DNA of 57,944 nt from Phycisphaerales bacterium (GTDB lineage Bacteria; Planctomycetota; Phycisphaerae; Tepidisphaerales; Tepidisphaeraceae). Both the position numbers and the translations under genes were made by a program. Below the pieces are notes generated by a model that saw only the letters and a program-made list of their open reading frames with translations, searched no databases and was not told the origin of the DNA. The stretch spans positions 1 to 57,944 of the forward strand of contig JAQGHM010000063.1 in the NCBI GenBank assembly GCA_028291615.1, written 5' to 3'. This document shows positions 35,473 to 44,575 of the stretch, in pieces (position 1 is the first letter of the stretch; every line of letters begins with the position of its first letter).

Positions 35473-36216
35473 TTACGCCATCTTCTGGAACAGGTAGTTG
35501 GGGTTCTGAATGACAACGCGATAATTGGGGAGGCGTTTCACCTCTTCGATCACGCGCCCGACTTCGAACTTGGTGCCGTCGGCGGAGTCGTCGAAGAGGA
35601 TGAAGCCGCCGGGCTCGAGGTGGCGGTCGGTGTTAAGAAAATCGCGGCGCGCGGGCTCGTAGCTGTGGTCGCCGTCGATGTAGCAGAAGGAGATGGGGCC
35701 GCCGAGGGGCGTGCGGCGTTCAAAGAGGTCTATCGCAGTCGCGCCGTCGTTCCACTTGGCGAAGAGCTCGTCAGAGGAGAGTTCGATAGTGTGCGGGAGA
35801 TCATCGCGGCTGAACATGCGGACGTTGCGGAGATAGGAATCGCGCACGAAGCGTCGGTAGTCGGCGTGGGACAAATTGGAGTCGCCGACATTCCCGGCAG
35901 CGCCTTCGAACTGCCAGCGGTCGCAGTTGATGAACGGATTGGTGACGCCGTGGCGGGCGCGGAGGTAGGTGAGGAGGTTCGTCGAGAGCCCCGCGAAGAC
36001 GCCGATCTCCAGCATCGGATTCTGCGAGGGAAGGTGCGCCAGGGCGTAGTCGAAGCAGAGCAAATTGCCCTTGGCGAGCATGCCGGGGTTGATAAAGGTT
36101 AGCCAGTTGACGTATTCGTCTGCGATGTTGATGAACGGGATGCCGCTGGTGGTGCGGGCGGTGGGGAAGTGGCGGTAAGCGTCGGCAACAGTGGTGGCTT
36201 CTGCGGTGTCTACCAT
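35473..36216 (-). CDS. Class I SAM-dependent methyltransferase (Methyltransf_24-like)
   Basis: A 247-residue protein. SAM motif I is NPMLEIGVFAGLSTN (66-80), the second acidic strand residue is in FINCDR (95-100), and the metal-binding loop IDGDHSYE (180-187) with ILFDDSADG (206-214) resembles the metal-dependent sugar O-methyltransferases (macrocin type) and cephalosporin hydroxylase-like group. TGAGG precedes the ATG. It is the last gene of the left operon, eight bases after the deacetylase. It probably methylates a sugar hydroxyl or similar. Confidence 0.82.
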   Translation of the reverse strand: MVDTAEATTVADAYRHFPTARTTSGIPFINIADEYVNWLTFINPGMLAKGNLLCFDYALAHLPSQNPMLEIGVFAGLSTNLLTYLRARHGVTNPFINCDRWQFEGAAGNVGDSNLSHADYRRFVRDSYLRNVRMFSRDDLPHTIELSSDELFAKWNDGATAIDLFERRTPLGGPISFCYIDGDHSYEPARRDFLNTDRHLEPGGFILFDDSADGTKFEVGRVIEEVKRLPNYRVVIQNPNYLFQKMA

Positions 36217-36224
36217 GGATGACC

Positions 36225-37211
36225 TCAGGCTTGAACGGGAGCGCGCTGGCCGAGCCAGTGCGTTAAACGGTCGCGGAACTCGTCGGCGGACCAGTTGCGG
36301 ACGAGCATGCGCGGGAGTTGGAACATGTCCTGCCCGGGGAGAATGGGGCCGGGGAAATTGGAGCAGGCGAAGTCGAAGCCGGCGGCTTTGACGGCGGCGA
36401 CGCTGTCGGCGGTGTAGTCGCGACGGCCACCGAAAGGGTAGGAGAAACTCGTGACGGGGCGCTGAAGGATGGATTCAAGCGTGGCTTTGCAATCGAACAT
36501 CTCGCGGTGCTGTACCGCGCCGGATTCGCTGCTTAGCAGTGGGTGGTTGACGGTGTGGCCGCCAACTTCGATCAGACCTGTGCGCGTGAGGCCGCAAAGT
36601 TGGGCTGGCGTCATCATGCGGTGTGTGGGACGAGGCTGCGCCCGCACGCCGGCCCACTGGTTAAGTTGTGTCAGCGCGCGATGTCTTTCATCCACCGTCG
36701 CGTTATGGAGCAGAACGCAGAGTTGTCGGTAACTGCGGTGACGCGCGGTGGGATCGTCGGGGAGGGTGACGTTCCAACCTTCATGTTTTTCCCAAGCTGC
36801 TTCGTGCAGGATTATATCAACGCTCTTCTCTCCAACTTCCAAGTGAAGCCAATCGGGCAGGTGGTTTGGCTGAAGGAAGATGCGGTCGAGGTCGTCCCAG
36901 AAAAATTCGCGGGTGTTGTCGATGCCCGCGGTGGCGACGAAGACGGTGGCGGGGACCTGGTGCTGATGGAGGATTGGGCTGGCGTTTTCGAGATTGTCGG
37001 CGTAGCCGTCATCGAACGTGACGGCGACGGCATTGCGAGGAGGCTTGCCAGTGCGCGCGGCGCGGACGAGTTCGCCCAGCGCCATTGGCGTCGCGAGTTC
37101 ACGCAGCACTTCGACATGATCCGCAAATCGCTCAGGCGTGACCGCGAGCAGTTGCGGGTCAGTCTCAAGCCGCGCCACGCGATGATATAGGAGAATGACG
37201 GGGCCGCTCAT
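36225..37211 (-). CDS. Polysaccharide deacetylase (NodB-type)
   Basis: A 328-residue carbohydrate esterase 4 protein. Motif 1 is TFDDGYAD (65-72), with the catalytic and metal-binding Asp pair; motif 2 is GGHTVNHPLL; motif 3 is SFSYPFGGR with the conserved Arg. It starts with the typical MSGPVILLYHRV. There is no signal peptide, so it acts in the cytoplasm or is exported by other means, unlike surface deacetylases. Its ATG overlaps the stop of the preceding methyltransferase (ATGA). It is likely to remove an N- or O-acetyl group from a cluster sugar. Confidence 0.9.
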   Translation of the reverse strand: MSGPVILLYHRVARLETDPQLLAVTPERFADHVEVLRELATPMALGELVRAARTGKPPRNAVAVTFDDGYADNLENASPILHQHQVPATVFVATAGIDNTREFFWDDLDRIFLQPNHLPDWLHLEVGEKSVDIILHEAAWEKHEGWNVTLPDDPTARHRSYRQLCVLLHNATVDERHRALTQLNQWAGVRAQPRPTHRMMTPAQLCGLTRTGLIEVGGHTVNHPLLSSESGAVQHREMFDCKATLESILQRPVTSFSYPFGGRRDYTADSVAAVKAAGFDFACSNFPGPILPGQDMFQLPRMLVRNWSADEFRDRLTHWLGQRAPVQA

Positions 37212-37870
37212 CGGGACTCCGGGGCGCGGGCGGCGCGAATCGTGACGATGAGCTGATAGACGGGATCGCAGTGGTCTAATTCTTCGATGGTGAGCTCTTC
37301 GGTCGCCAGGCCTTGAAGAAATGCGGTGGCGGCGAGGGCGTTGCCGCGGGCTTGGACCTCGACGGTTCCGCCGACGAAGCCTTCTTCGAAGAGACGGCGC
37401 GCGGAGAGGGTGGTGAACCGCCAGAAGTCTCCCCAGCGTTCCATGTCGTACTGGCTGATTTGGCTGATGCAAGGCACGGTGGCGAGGACGACGCCGCCGG
37501 GCTTCAGCGCAGCATGGCAATTGGCGACGGCGGCGCCGACGTCGAAGATGAACGGCAGCACTTGGGTGAGAATGATGCAGTCGAAGGCGTTACGCGGAAT
37601 CCCTTGACCGGTGGCGAGGTCACCCACGACGGTGGCGCTGCGGCCACCGGGCGGGGTGTGGAGAATGTCGGCGCGGCTGACGCGGTCGCCGCCGAAACGA
37701 TGGGTATAAGTGGAGTCGCCAACTTCGAGGACGCGGCCGCGGATGTCCTTTTGGTGATGTTCGAGAAATCGTTCGATGTAGTGGCGGTCGATGGGCGTGC
37801 CGCGGTCGTGGCCGAAGGATCGGCTCACGGGTTCGAGACTTCGCACTGTGGGCCAGGCGGTGTTATTCAT
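37208..37870 (-). CDS. SAM-dependent methyltransferase
   Basis: About 220 residues from the ATG at 37870, which overlaps the FkbM gene stop (ATGA). SAM motif I is GRVLEVGDSTYTHRFG (45-60). FDCIILTQVLPFIFDVGAAV and KPGGVVLATVPCISQISQYD are the post-I and III motifs. A Cys-Ile-Ser-Gln-Ile-Ser segment and WRFTTLSARRLFEE are common to methyltransferases of glycan clusters. The acceptor is unknown. It is followed with a four-base overlap by the deacetylase. Confidence 0.85.
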   Translation of the reverse strand: MNNTAWPTVRSLEPVSRSFGHDRGTPIDRHYIERFLEHHQKDIRGRVLEVGDSTYTHRFGGDRVSRADILHTPPGGRSATVVGDLATGQGIPRNAFDCIILTQVLPFIFDVGAAVANCHAALKPGGVVLATVPCISQISQYDMERWGDFWRFTTLSARRLFEEGFVGGTVEVQARGNALAATAFLQGLATEELTIEELDHCDPVYQLIVTIRAARAPESR

Positions 37871-38679
37871 GGGCGCTGCGCGTGCACCAGGCAAAACCAG
37901 TCGGCCTTGGGGCGATGGCGAAACGGGGGTTTGGTGAGCGGACCGGTCTCGGAATCGAAGTCGTGAACGAGGTAACGAAAGCCGGCTTGGTCGAGGAGAT
38001 TGAGAAGGTCACCGAGGCATTGCTTGCCGCCGGCCCAGCCGTGGTATTCGACGACCATGCGGTTGACGTTGGCAAGGCGGCCGCTTTCGTGTGCTTCGCG
38101 CAAGACGGGAAGCTCCTGCCCTTCGATGTTGAGCTTTAAGAAATCCACGGGCTGGACGAGATAATCGGAGAGGCGCACGACCTGGATGCTCGGAGCAGCA
38201 GCGCCGGCGGGCACGTCAACAATATGCCCGCCCGCCGACCCGTCCGGCGTGAAGCTGATCACGCCGGCTTCTGCGGCCAGACCGGCCTGGATGATCTCGA
38301 CGTCGGCGACGCCGTTGCGGTCGAGGTTCTCGGCCAGCAGGTCCGCGATGGCCGGGTCAGGCTCGAAGGCAATGACGCGCGATCCGGGGTGATCGTGCCT
38401 AAAACCCAGGACTGAGATGCCCATGTTGCTGCCGCCGTCGATGATCACAGGATCGGGGCGATCGCAGGTGAAGCGGTAGATGCCGCGGACGAAGACGTCC
38501 TTGTACTGCATGTAGGCGTTGGGGCCGTCGGTGATGCGGAGGCGGTAGTCGCCGATCTGGCAGATGCTGTTGGCTGGTTTGTCCCACAGGCGGCCGCGCA
38601 GCTTGAGCAACTGCTCCTGTTGCGTCGCCTCGATCTGCTGACGGGTAAGACGCGCGGCCGTTGGGGTGGAGGTTGGCAT
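37867..38679 (-). CDS. FkbM-family methyltransferase
   Basis: A 270-residue protein from the ATG at 38679, with GGAAA upstream. Motif I is VIIDGGSNMGISVLGF (78-93), with FEPDP (105-109) as the acidic loop, and VDFLKLNIEGQELPVLREA is the FkbM signature. FkbM enzymes O-methylate hydroxyls of sugars, polyketides and cyanobacterial glycans. It begins the left operon, 66 bases from the divergent glycosyltransferase start. It overlaps the next gene by four bases. Confidence 0.9.
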   Translation of the reverse strand: MPTSTPTAARLTRQQIEATQQEQLLKLRGRLWDKPANSICQIGDYRLRITDGPNAYMQYKDVFVRGIYRFTCDRPDPVIIDGGSNMGISVLGFRHDHPGSRVIAFEPDPAIADLLAENLDRNGVADVEIIQAGLAAEAGVISFTPDGSAGGHIVDVPAGAAAPSIQVVRLSDYLVQPVDFLKLNIEGQELPVLREAHESGRLANVNRMVVEYHGWAGGKQCLGDLLNLLDQAGFRYLVHDFDSETGPLTKPPFRHRPKADWFCLVHAQRP

Positions 38680-38745
38680 GATGATTTCCGGATTGATTAC
38701 CCAGAGATTATCGGCACCGGGGGGTGTTGCCCGATAGTTTTCCAC

Positions 38746-40413
38746 ATGCGGATCGCGCTCTTGAGCCACCAGTGGCCCGGCATTCGGATGGGGGGGATCG
38801 GTACGGCGGTGCGCCAATGCGCTGCGGCGCTGGCGGGGGCGGGTCATGACGTACACGTGTTTACGCTGGGAATCCCGCATGAATTGAGGGGACTCACACC
38901 GCCTGGCGTTCACCTGCACGAGGTGGCGGACCTGGCGGCGCGGCTGCGCGATGGGACGCTTTCGCCACCGCTGGCGGCAACGATCAATGCCGGCGGCGAG
39001 GGCGTCTATCGATTGGCGGTGGGATGGCTGCTGTGTGCGGCCGTGTTGGACGCTCATCGCGAGAAACCGTTTGACGTGGTGGAAGGACCGGAGGTGGAGG
39101 CGCTGGGGTTGCCGTTGATGCTTAACGGCGAATTTGATGCGCCGGTGGTGACGGGCTTACACTGCTGCAGCGCCATTGCGCATGCGGCCAATGATGCTGA
39201 AGCCGCAGAGGGGCGGGAGCTCATCGCGGCGCTGGAATTTGCAGCGATTCATCTTGCGGATGGAGTTTGCGCCCCCACGCGCGCGGTGGTGACGGAGACG
39301 CAGCGTTTCATGGCGATGCGCGAGGCCGTGTCGATCGTCCCACATGCTTATAGTTGCCCGGCGAGCTCTTTCACGCCGCCTCCGGCAGATGGCCCGATGC
39401 TTTTTGTGGGGCGGATCGAGCGGCTCAAAGGGGTGGAGCGGATCGCGGAGGCGCTCAATCTGTTTCTGCCGCGGCATCCGAAGGCGGTGTTCCGATTCAT
39501 CGGGCCGGATACTGCGAGCGGGCCGGACGGCGCTTCGATGGGCGATCACGTGCGGAAATTGCTCTTGCCTGAAATCTCAGGCCGCGTGGAATTCACTGGC
39601 GAGATCGCGCACGGCCAGATCGAACGTGAATTGCGGGCGTGCAGCTTCTGCATTCAGCCGAGCATCGCCGAGAATTTTTCGATGACCTGCTGCGAGGCGA
39701 TGGCGGCGGGCCGCACGGTAATCGTCGGGAGCGGAACGGGATCGGTCGAAGTGATCGGAAACGCCGGCTTAGCCATCGATCCGCGATCCAGTGGCGATCT
39801 GGCGGCGGCGATGGAGCGGCTTTGGATGGATCGGGCGTTGCTGGTGGAATTATCACGCCAGGCATATGACCGCATTCGCGCGGAGTTTTCGCCGGGGCGG
39901 ATGGCCGAGCAACGCTTTGCGTTTTACGAAGGCGTGATCGCGCGATTCCAACGGGAACGGACGCAGCGATTGCGAACCCTGCCAGTGGGAATCGCCGGGG
40001 CGATATTGCCTTCGCTGGCGGCGCTCACCGGCGCGTTGGCGGGTGTTCACCAGCCTACGCACACACCCGGCGCACGGCTGCTCCGGATCATGGGAACGCA
40101 CGGTCGCGGGCGGCCGGTCAACGTGGTGCTTTATGGGGCCGGAAAGCACAGCGCCCGATTGCTGGCGGAACGGCACCTTTGGGAATCGCGCGGGCATCGG
40201 GTGGTCGGTTTGATCGATGATCATCCGCGCTTCGCGGAGGGCGGGGCATACCTTGATCTTCCGGTATGGTCGCCAGCCGCAATGGAGCGACGGGTGACCG
40301 ACGGTAACCAGACACCGGCGGTGGTGCTCAGCACGGACACGTATCAGGATCAATTCTGGGGGCAGACGGCACGCCTGCGCGAGGCGGGCGTGGCGGTCTT
40401 CCGGCTCTATTAG
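38746..40413 (+). CDS. GT4 glycosyltransferase fused to a PglD-like nucleotide-binding domain
   Basis: A 555-residue protein from the ATG at 38746. The first about 430 residues are a GT-B glycosyltransferase: MRIALLSHQWPGIRMGGIGT, donor-site MLFVGRIERLKGVERIAEAL, and a terminal SFCIQPSIAENFSMTCCEAM with E-x7-E-like acids. The last about 100 residues are a separate Rossmann-type unit, VNVVLYGAGKHSARLLAE then VVGLIDDHP, like the N-terminal nucleotide-binding part of PglD acetyltransferases. Such a fusion is unusual. It heads the right operon. Confidence 0.83.
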   Translation: MRIALLSHQWPGIRMGGIGTAVRQCAAALAGAGHDVHVFTLGIPHELRGLTPPGVHLHEVADLAARLRDGTLSPPLAATINAGGEGVYRLAVGWLLCAAVLDAHREKPFDVVEGPEVEALGLPLMLNGEFDAPVVTGLHCCSAIAHAANDAEAAEGRELIAALEFAAIHLADGVCAPTRAVVTETQRFMAMREAVSIVPHAYSCPASSFTPPPADGPMLFVGRIERLKGVERIAEALNLFLPRHPKAVFRFIGPDTASGPDGASMGDHVRKLLLPEISGRVEFTGEIAHGQIERELRACSFCIQPSIAENFSMTCCEAMAAGRTVIVGSGTGSVEVIGNAGLAIDPRSSGDLAAAMERLWMDRALLVELSRQAYDRIRAEFSPGRMAEQRFAFYEGVIARFQRERTQRLRTLPVGIAGAILPSLAALTGALAGVHQPTHTPGARLLRIMGTHGRGRPVNVVLYGAGKHSARLLAERHLWESRGHRVVGLIDDHPRFAEGGAYLDLPVWSPAAMERRVTDGNQTPAVVLSTDTYQDQFWGQTARLREAGVAVFRLY

Positions 40414-40490
40414 CGGTCCGATAATTGGTTCATGGGGAGCATCAATTCTGGACGACAATGACGACTGTCCCGCACTCTGTTGGAGACCGC

Positions 40491-42638
40491 ATGCCCGTGC
40501 TGACGGAGAATGATCCCATAGCTGTCGTCGCCGCCGTGCTGCCTGAGCTGCAGTGGCAGCGCCTGAGCCTCCTGCGCGGACAGATGGAGGCCAACTGCAA
40601 CGCGCTTGAAAGCCGCGATCCGGCCCTGGCCGATCAACTGAGAAGTTTTGAACCCGAGACGGAATTCGTGCTGGCGTTACGCGGCACGCAAGTAATCATC
40701 GCACGGCTTGAGGGCACCGCGGCGCGCGTGCGACCCTGCCTGCTTTCGGCCGAGGCGGCGCAGCAGACGATCGCCAGGCTTTGTCCGAGCGGAGCTTGCA
40801 CGGAATCGCTGCTCATCGCCGGGGTGGATCAGGGCTGGCTGTGGGATCAAGCGTACACGTTACCGTCAGCGGTCCCCGCCCTGCCCGGCCACCGTCCGCC
40901 GCTCTACTTTCTGGTGCGTGACATCGAGGAGTTATGGCTCGCGCTGCACCTCCACGATTGGCGACTCATGCTGGCTGACCCGCGGGTGCGGCTGTCGGTC
41001 GGCGAAGATGCTGTAGCACAGTTCGAACGTGGGCTCAGGGCAAGCCCGCAGATCCCAGTCCCTCGGGTCGCGCTGAGCATCGGGCCGCAGTTGTGGGCGC
41101 CGGGAACGGACCTGGCATCAGTCGTAGCCGCGTCGCGAATGCCGCTGGAGGTGGAGCTGCAGAATTTGATGGCGCGATACGGTGAATTATACGCCTGGGC
41201 GACGCCCGGCGCGATCGCCGAGAAGATTCGTAGCGGCCAGAAGCTCCGGGTGCTGGGGATCACGTCGCGTTACACTACCTTCCTGCAATATTCGATGCGC
41301 GACTGGCTGAGCGCGATGGGGCGATTGGGTCACGAGACGAAGTTGGTCATCGAGGGCGACGCGCACGAATCGCACACGACCCTATGTTTCGCCCGCGCGT
41401 GCGTGGAGTTTCTGCCGGATGTCGTGGTGATGGTCGACCACTATCGCGGAGAATTTGGCACGCTCCCCCGGCAGATTCCTTGCGTCATGTGGGTGCAGGA
41501 CAAGCTGCCGAACATCTTCAGCCCCGCCGCCGGCGCGGCCCAGGGGCCGATGGATTATTGCCTGGGGTTCGGGCGACTTTACCTGTCGCAGAATTACGGA
41601 TATCCGGCCCGGCGGCACATGGAAGCGACCGTGGGCGTGGACGAAACGCGCTTCGCGCCGCGCCCGTACGACGACGCCGGCTATGAACGGTTCGCTTGCG
41701 ATGTGTCGTACGTCAGCCATTCCAGCGTGCCGGCTGAGGCGATCCTCGCCAAGCACGTCGAGCGCGCGCAATCGAATGACGCGAAGCGAATGCTGGCGCA
41801 AGTATTTGAGCGCCTGCGTGCGGTTTATGATGCGGGGGGCGTCGTCACGCATCGGCTGCATTTCGAGCGATTGCTGGATGCGACACTGAAGGATCTCGGC
41901 GCGGCGATGACGCCGGAGCAACGAGACGGCGTGCTCGATCTCTTCTCCCACCAGATCAACAACGCGTTCTTCCGCCACCAGTCGCTGCACTGGCTGGCCG
42001 ACATGGGCGTCGACCTTCACCTCTACGGCAAGGGTTGGGAATCGCACCCGCGATTCAAGCGCTTCGCCAAAGGCGTCGCGAACAATGAGCGACAACTGAC
42101 AACGATCTTTCAGACCAGCCGGATCAACCTGCAGGTCACTCCGCACGGCGCGATTCACCAGCGGCTGTTCGAAGGCTTGGCGTCCGGCGGATTCTTCCTG
42201 ATTCGCCACGCACCCGGCGAGCTTGTCGAAGGAATCTACAAACCGATCTGGGATTGGTGTCAGCAGCAGCAGATCAGCACCGACGAAGAACTGCTGGCAC
42301 GAGCGACACCGCCGGTGCAGGCGGGGCTTGCAGAATTGAAACAACTGCTCGGATTTGGCGCATTCGAATTCGGATCGCAGTTCATGGACGTGATGAAACT
42401 GTCGGCCGACACCGGCTTCACAAGGTCGGCGGCGTCGATCTGGCCGGAGTATGGCGAGGTGGCGTTCGACTCGAAGCTGCGGCTCCAACAAAAGGTCACG
42501 CAGTATCTCGCCGACGACCAGGGACGCCGTCGGATCGCAGAATCGATGCGGACTCAAGTGCTGGAGCGCTTCACCTACCTGAGCACGAGCCGGCGGTTGC
42601 TGGATTTTATTGCGACGGAGTTACGAGAGCGAGGGTGA
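40491..42638 (+). CDS. Large CgeB-like glycosyltransferase
   Basis: About 715 residues from the ATG at 40491, which has GGAG seven bases upstream; an ATG at 40458 is open but lacks one. The N-terminal about 230 residues are not recognised. From about 250 a GT-B pair is seen: RVLGITSRYTTFLQYSMRDW, LPDVVVMVDHYRGEF, PCVMWVQDKLPNIF, and the C-terminal ADMGVDLHLYGKGWESHPRF then QTSRINLQVTPHGAIHQRLF and EGLASGGFFLIRHAPGELVE, which match the CgeB/Glyco_trans_1_2 family. The acceptor is unknown. It begins 78 bases after the preceding gene. Confidence 0.8.
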   Translation: MPVLTENDPIAVVAAVLPELQWQRLSLLRGQMEANCNALESRDPALADQLRSFEPETEFVLALRGTQVIIARLEGTAARVRPCLLSAEAAQQTIARLCPSGACTESLLIAGVDQGWLWDQAYTLPSAVPALPGHRPPLYFLVRDIEELWLALHLHDWRLMLADPRVRLSVGEDAVAQFERGLRASPQIPVPRVALSIGPQLWAPGTDLASVVAASRMPLEVELQNLMARYGELYAWATPGAIAEKIRSGQKLRVLGITSRYTTFLQYSMRDWLSAMGRLGHETKLVIEGDAHESHTTLCFARACVEFLPDVVVMVDHYRGEFGTLPRQIPCVMWVQDKLPNIFSPAAGAAQGPMDYCLGFGRLYLSQNYGYPARRHMEATVGVDETRFAPRPYDDAGYERFACDVSYVSHSSVPAEAILAKHVERAQSNDAKRMLAQVFERLRAVYDAGGVVTHRLHFERLLDATLKDLGAAMTPEQRDGVLDLFSHQINNAFFRHQSLHWLADMGVDLHLYGKGWESHPRFKRFAKGVANNERQLTTIFQTSRINLQVTPHGAIHQRLFEGLASGGFFLIRHAPGELVEGIYKPIWDWCQQQQISTDEELLARATPPVQAGLAELKQLLGFGAFEFGSQFMDVMKLSADTGFTRSAASIWPEYGEVAFDSKLRLQQKVTQYLADDQGRRRIAESMRTQVLERFTYLSTSRRLLDFIATELRERG

Positions 42639-42641
42639 GCA

Positions 42642-43445
42642 ATGACCACGTACGTGCCGGCAATCATGTTCAAGAAAACGCGGACGCGGGCGGGCATGTC
42701 GGCCCCCTGCTTTAAGCCGATCAGGCTGCGCGACTGGCTCGGCCTGCGGCGCTTCATGCGGCGAGCGTGCGACGGGCCTGACGCGCTGGTGCCGCCAATG
42801 GAAACATTCAAGGGCGCGGGGTCTTCACTATCCGATCCGGAACTGGCGCGCCTGCTGGCGAACGATGAGCTGGGGACGTGGGCGCTGGACGTCGCCACGA
42901 TCGAGGTATTGTGGGAAAAACTGCGGGCCGAGCGACCCGACGTAGTGCTTGAGTTTGGCGCAGGTGTGAGTACGGTAGTTTTAGCGCGATATGCACAATG
43001 GCGACTGGCGCAGGGGCTCAAGCAGCCCATGATCCTGTCGCTGGAGTAGGACGCCGCAGTGCGAGAAAAGGTGGAACGAAGGCTCGCATCGCTGGGGCTG
43101 TCCAAAGGCGTTCATGTCCTGCACGCGCCCTTGTCTGAGGCGTCGCGATACCGGATCGATCTGGACATGCTCAAGCGACAATTGGGCGAGAGCACAATCG
43201 ACTGGATCTTAATCGACGGCCCAGCCGGCCCCGACGGTTGCCGCGTATCAACCCTGCCGGACATCATGCCGCTGTGCGCCGACGGCGCACGCTGGTTTCT
43301 GGACGATGCGCTCCGCGACGGCGAGATCGGCATTCTGCGTGAATGGTCACGCCTGCGCAACGTCTCCGTCGAGGGCATTTACCCGGTCGGCAAAGGCCTG
43401 GCGACGGGAACGCTTCGTCACGCGGCAGCGACGCGAACCATTTGA
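42642..43445 (+). pseudogene. SAM-dependent methyltransferase interrupted by an in-frame amber codon
   Basis: Two open frames lie in the same reading frame with one TAG (43047-43049) between them: the first half ends MILSLE and the second resumes DAAVREKVERRLASLGL. A class I methyltransferase reads across the stop: motif I VVLEFGAGVSTVVLARYA, the acidic SLE-D after strand 2, and DWILIDGPAGPDG. TAG is one base from CAG, so a single C-to-T change is likely. Without the stop the protein would be about 267 residues. It lies three bases after one glycosyltransferase and five before the next. Confidence 0.82.
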
Positions 43446-43450
43446 GCCGC

Positions 43451-44575
43451 ATGCGATTCCTGATCCTGAACACCGATTACCCACAGTTCCTCCAGGAGCT
43501 CTACGCAAAGACGCCGGGCCTCGCGGAAGAACCATTCGCGCGGCAGATGGCCGCGCGGATGGAAACGATGTTCGGCGTCGCGGATTTCTATTCCCATGCG
43601 CTAAAGAACCTCGGACACCAAGCCATTGACGTTCACGCAAACAACGGCGCCGCGCAGCAAGCCTGGGGCCGAGAGCATGGCGTGACGTTCGCCCCTTCCG
43701 ACGCAACACCACGCGCCCTCTTCCCCTGGACCTGCCGAATGGAGCCAGGGAAGTGGCAGTACGAAGTCCTCGCGGCACAACTCCGCCACTACCGGCCAGA
43801 CGTCGTCCTAAACCAGGCGATGGACATGATCGATCCCGCCGCACTGCGAGAGTTCAAGCCCTTCATCGGCCAGCTGGTTGGCCAACACGCGTCACCGCCA
43901 CTGAAGGAAGACGCCGTCTGGAGCGCCTACGACCTCGCAGTCTCCTCATTCATGCCACGCGTGGAATGGTTTCGACAAAAGGGATTGCATGCCGAGCTGA
44001 ACCGACTCGCCTTCGATCGCCGGGTCATCGAGCGCGTCGGCGTGCACAATCGCGACGTCCCACTTTCATTCGTCGGCACGTTCCTCGACATGCACACCTC
44101 CCGCACCGCACTGCTCGAGCGCCTGGCAGAGGCAGGCGTGCCGCTGAAAATCTGGGGAATGGTGCCAGCCAACGGGCTCGCCAATTCGCCCCTGAGCGAC
44201 TGCTACATGGGCCCCGCTTGGGGCATGCAGATGTACGAAATCCTCGCGCGCTCTCGAATCGTCATCAACCATCACGGGAATGTCCCGCCCTACGCCAACA
44301 ACCTGCGGCTCTTCGAATCGACCGGCAGCGGCGCGATGCTCCTGACCGACGACAAGCCGAATCTGAAAGAACTCTTCAAACTTGGAGCAGAAATAGTCGC
44401 CTACGGCAACGCTGACGAGTGCCTTGATCAAGTCCAATACTATTTGGCCCACGAAGAAGAGCGATCCCAAATCGCCCGCGCCGGGCAGGCGCGAACGCTC
44501 GCGGAGCACACTTTCGAGAATCGCATGGCAGAGTTGATCGAGATCATCGCGCACGCCCAAATCGCCAACTCATGA
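43451..44575 (+). CDS. CgeB-like glycosyltransferase
   Basis: A 374-residue protein from the ATG at 43451. The N-terminal half has MRFLILNTDYPQFLQELYAK and RHYRPDVVLNQAMDMIDPAA; the C-terminal half is the CgeB-type donor region: LKIWGMVPANGLANSPLSD, MQMYEILARSRIVINHHGNV, NNLRLFESTGSGAMLLTDDK and LAHTFENRM-like end. It is close in kind to the large CgeB-like gene but lacks that gene's long N-terminus. It overlaps the next methyltransferase gene by four bases (ATGA). Confidence 0.87.
   Translation: MRFLILNTDYPQFLQELYAKTPGLAEEPFARQMAARMETMFGVADFYSHALKNLGHQAIDVHANNGAAQQAWGREHGVTFAPSDATPRALFPWTCRMEPGKWQYEVLAAQLRHYRPDVVLNQAMDMIDPAALREFKPFIGQLVGQHASPPLKEDAVWSAYDLAVSSFMPRVEWFRQKGLHAELNRLAFDRRVIERVGVHNRDVPLSFVGTFLDMHTSRTALLERLAEAGVPLKIWGMVPANGLANSPLSDCYMGPAWGMQMYEILARSRIVINHHGNVPPYANNLRLFESTGSGAMLLTDDKPNLKELFKLGAEIVAYGNADECLDQVQYYLAHEEERSQIARAGQARTLAEHTFENRMAELIEIIAHAQIANS

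Noticed and set aside
37212..37520. N-terminal extension of the deacetylase to 37520
   Set aside because: It overlaps the methyltransferase gene in another frame; the ATG at 37211 forms a clean ATGA overlap and matches the family start.
43047..43049. TAG as a pyrrolysine codon
   Set aside because: No Pyl machinery is visible and the neighbouring sequence fits a simple CAG-to-TAG change.
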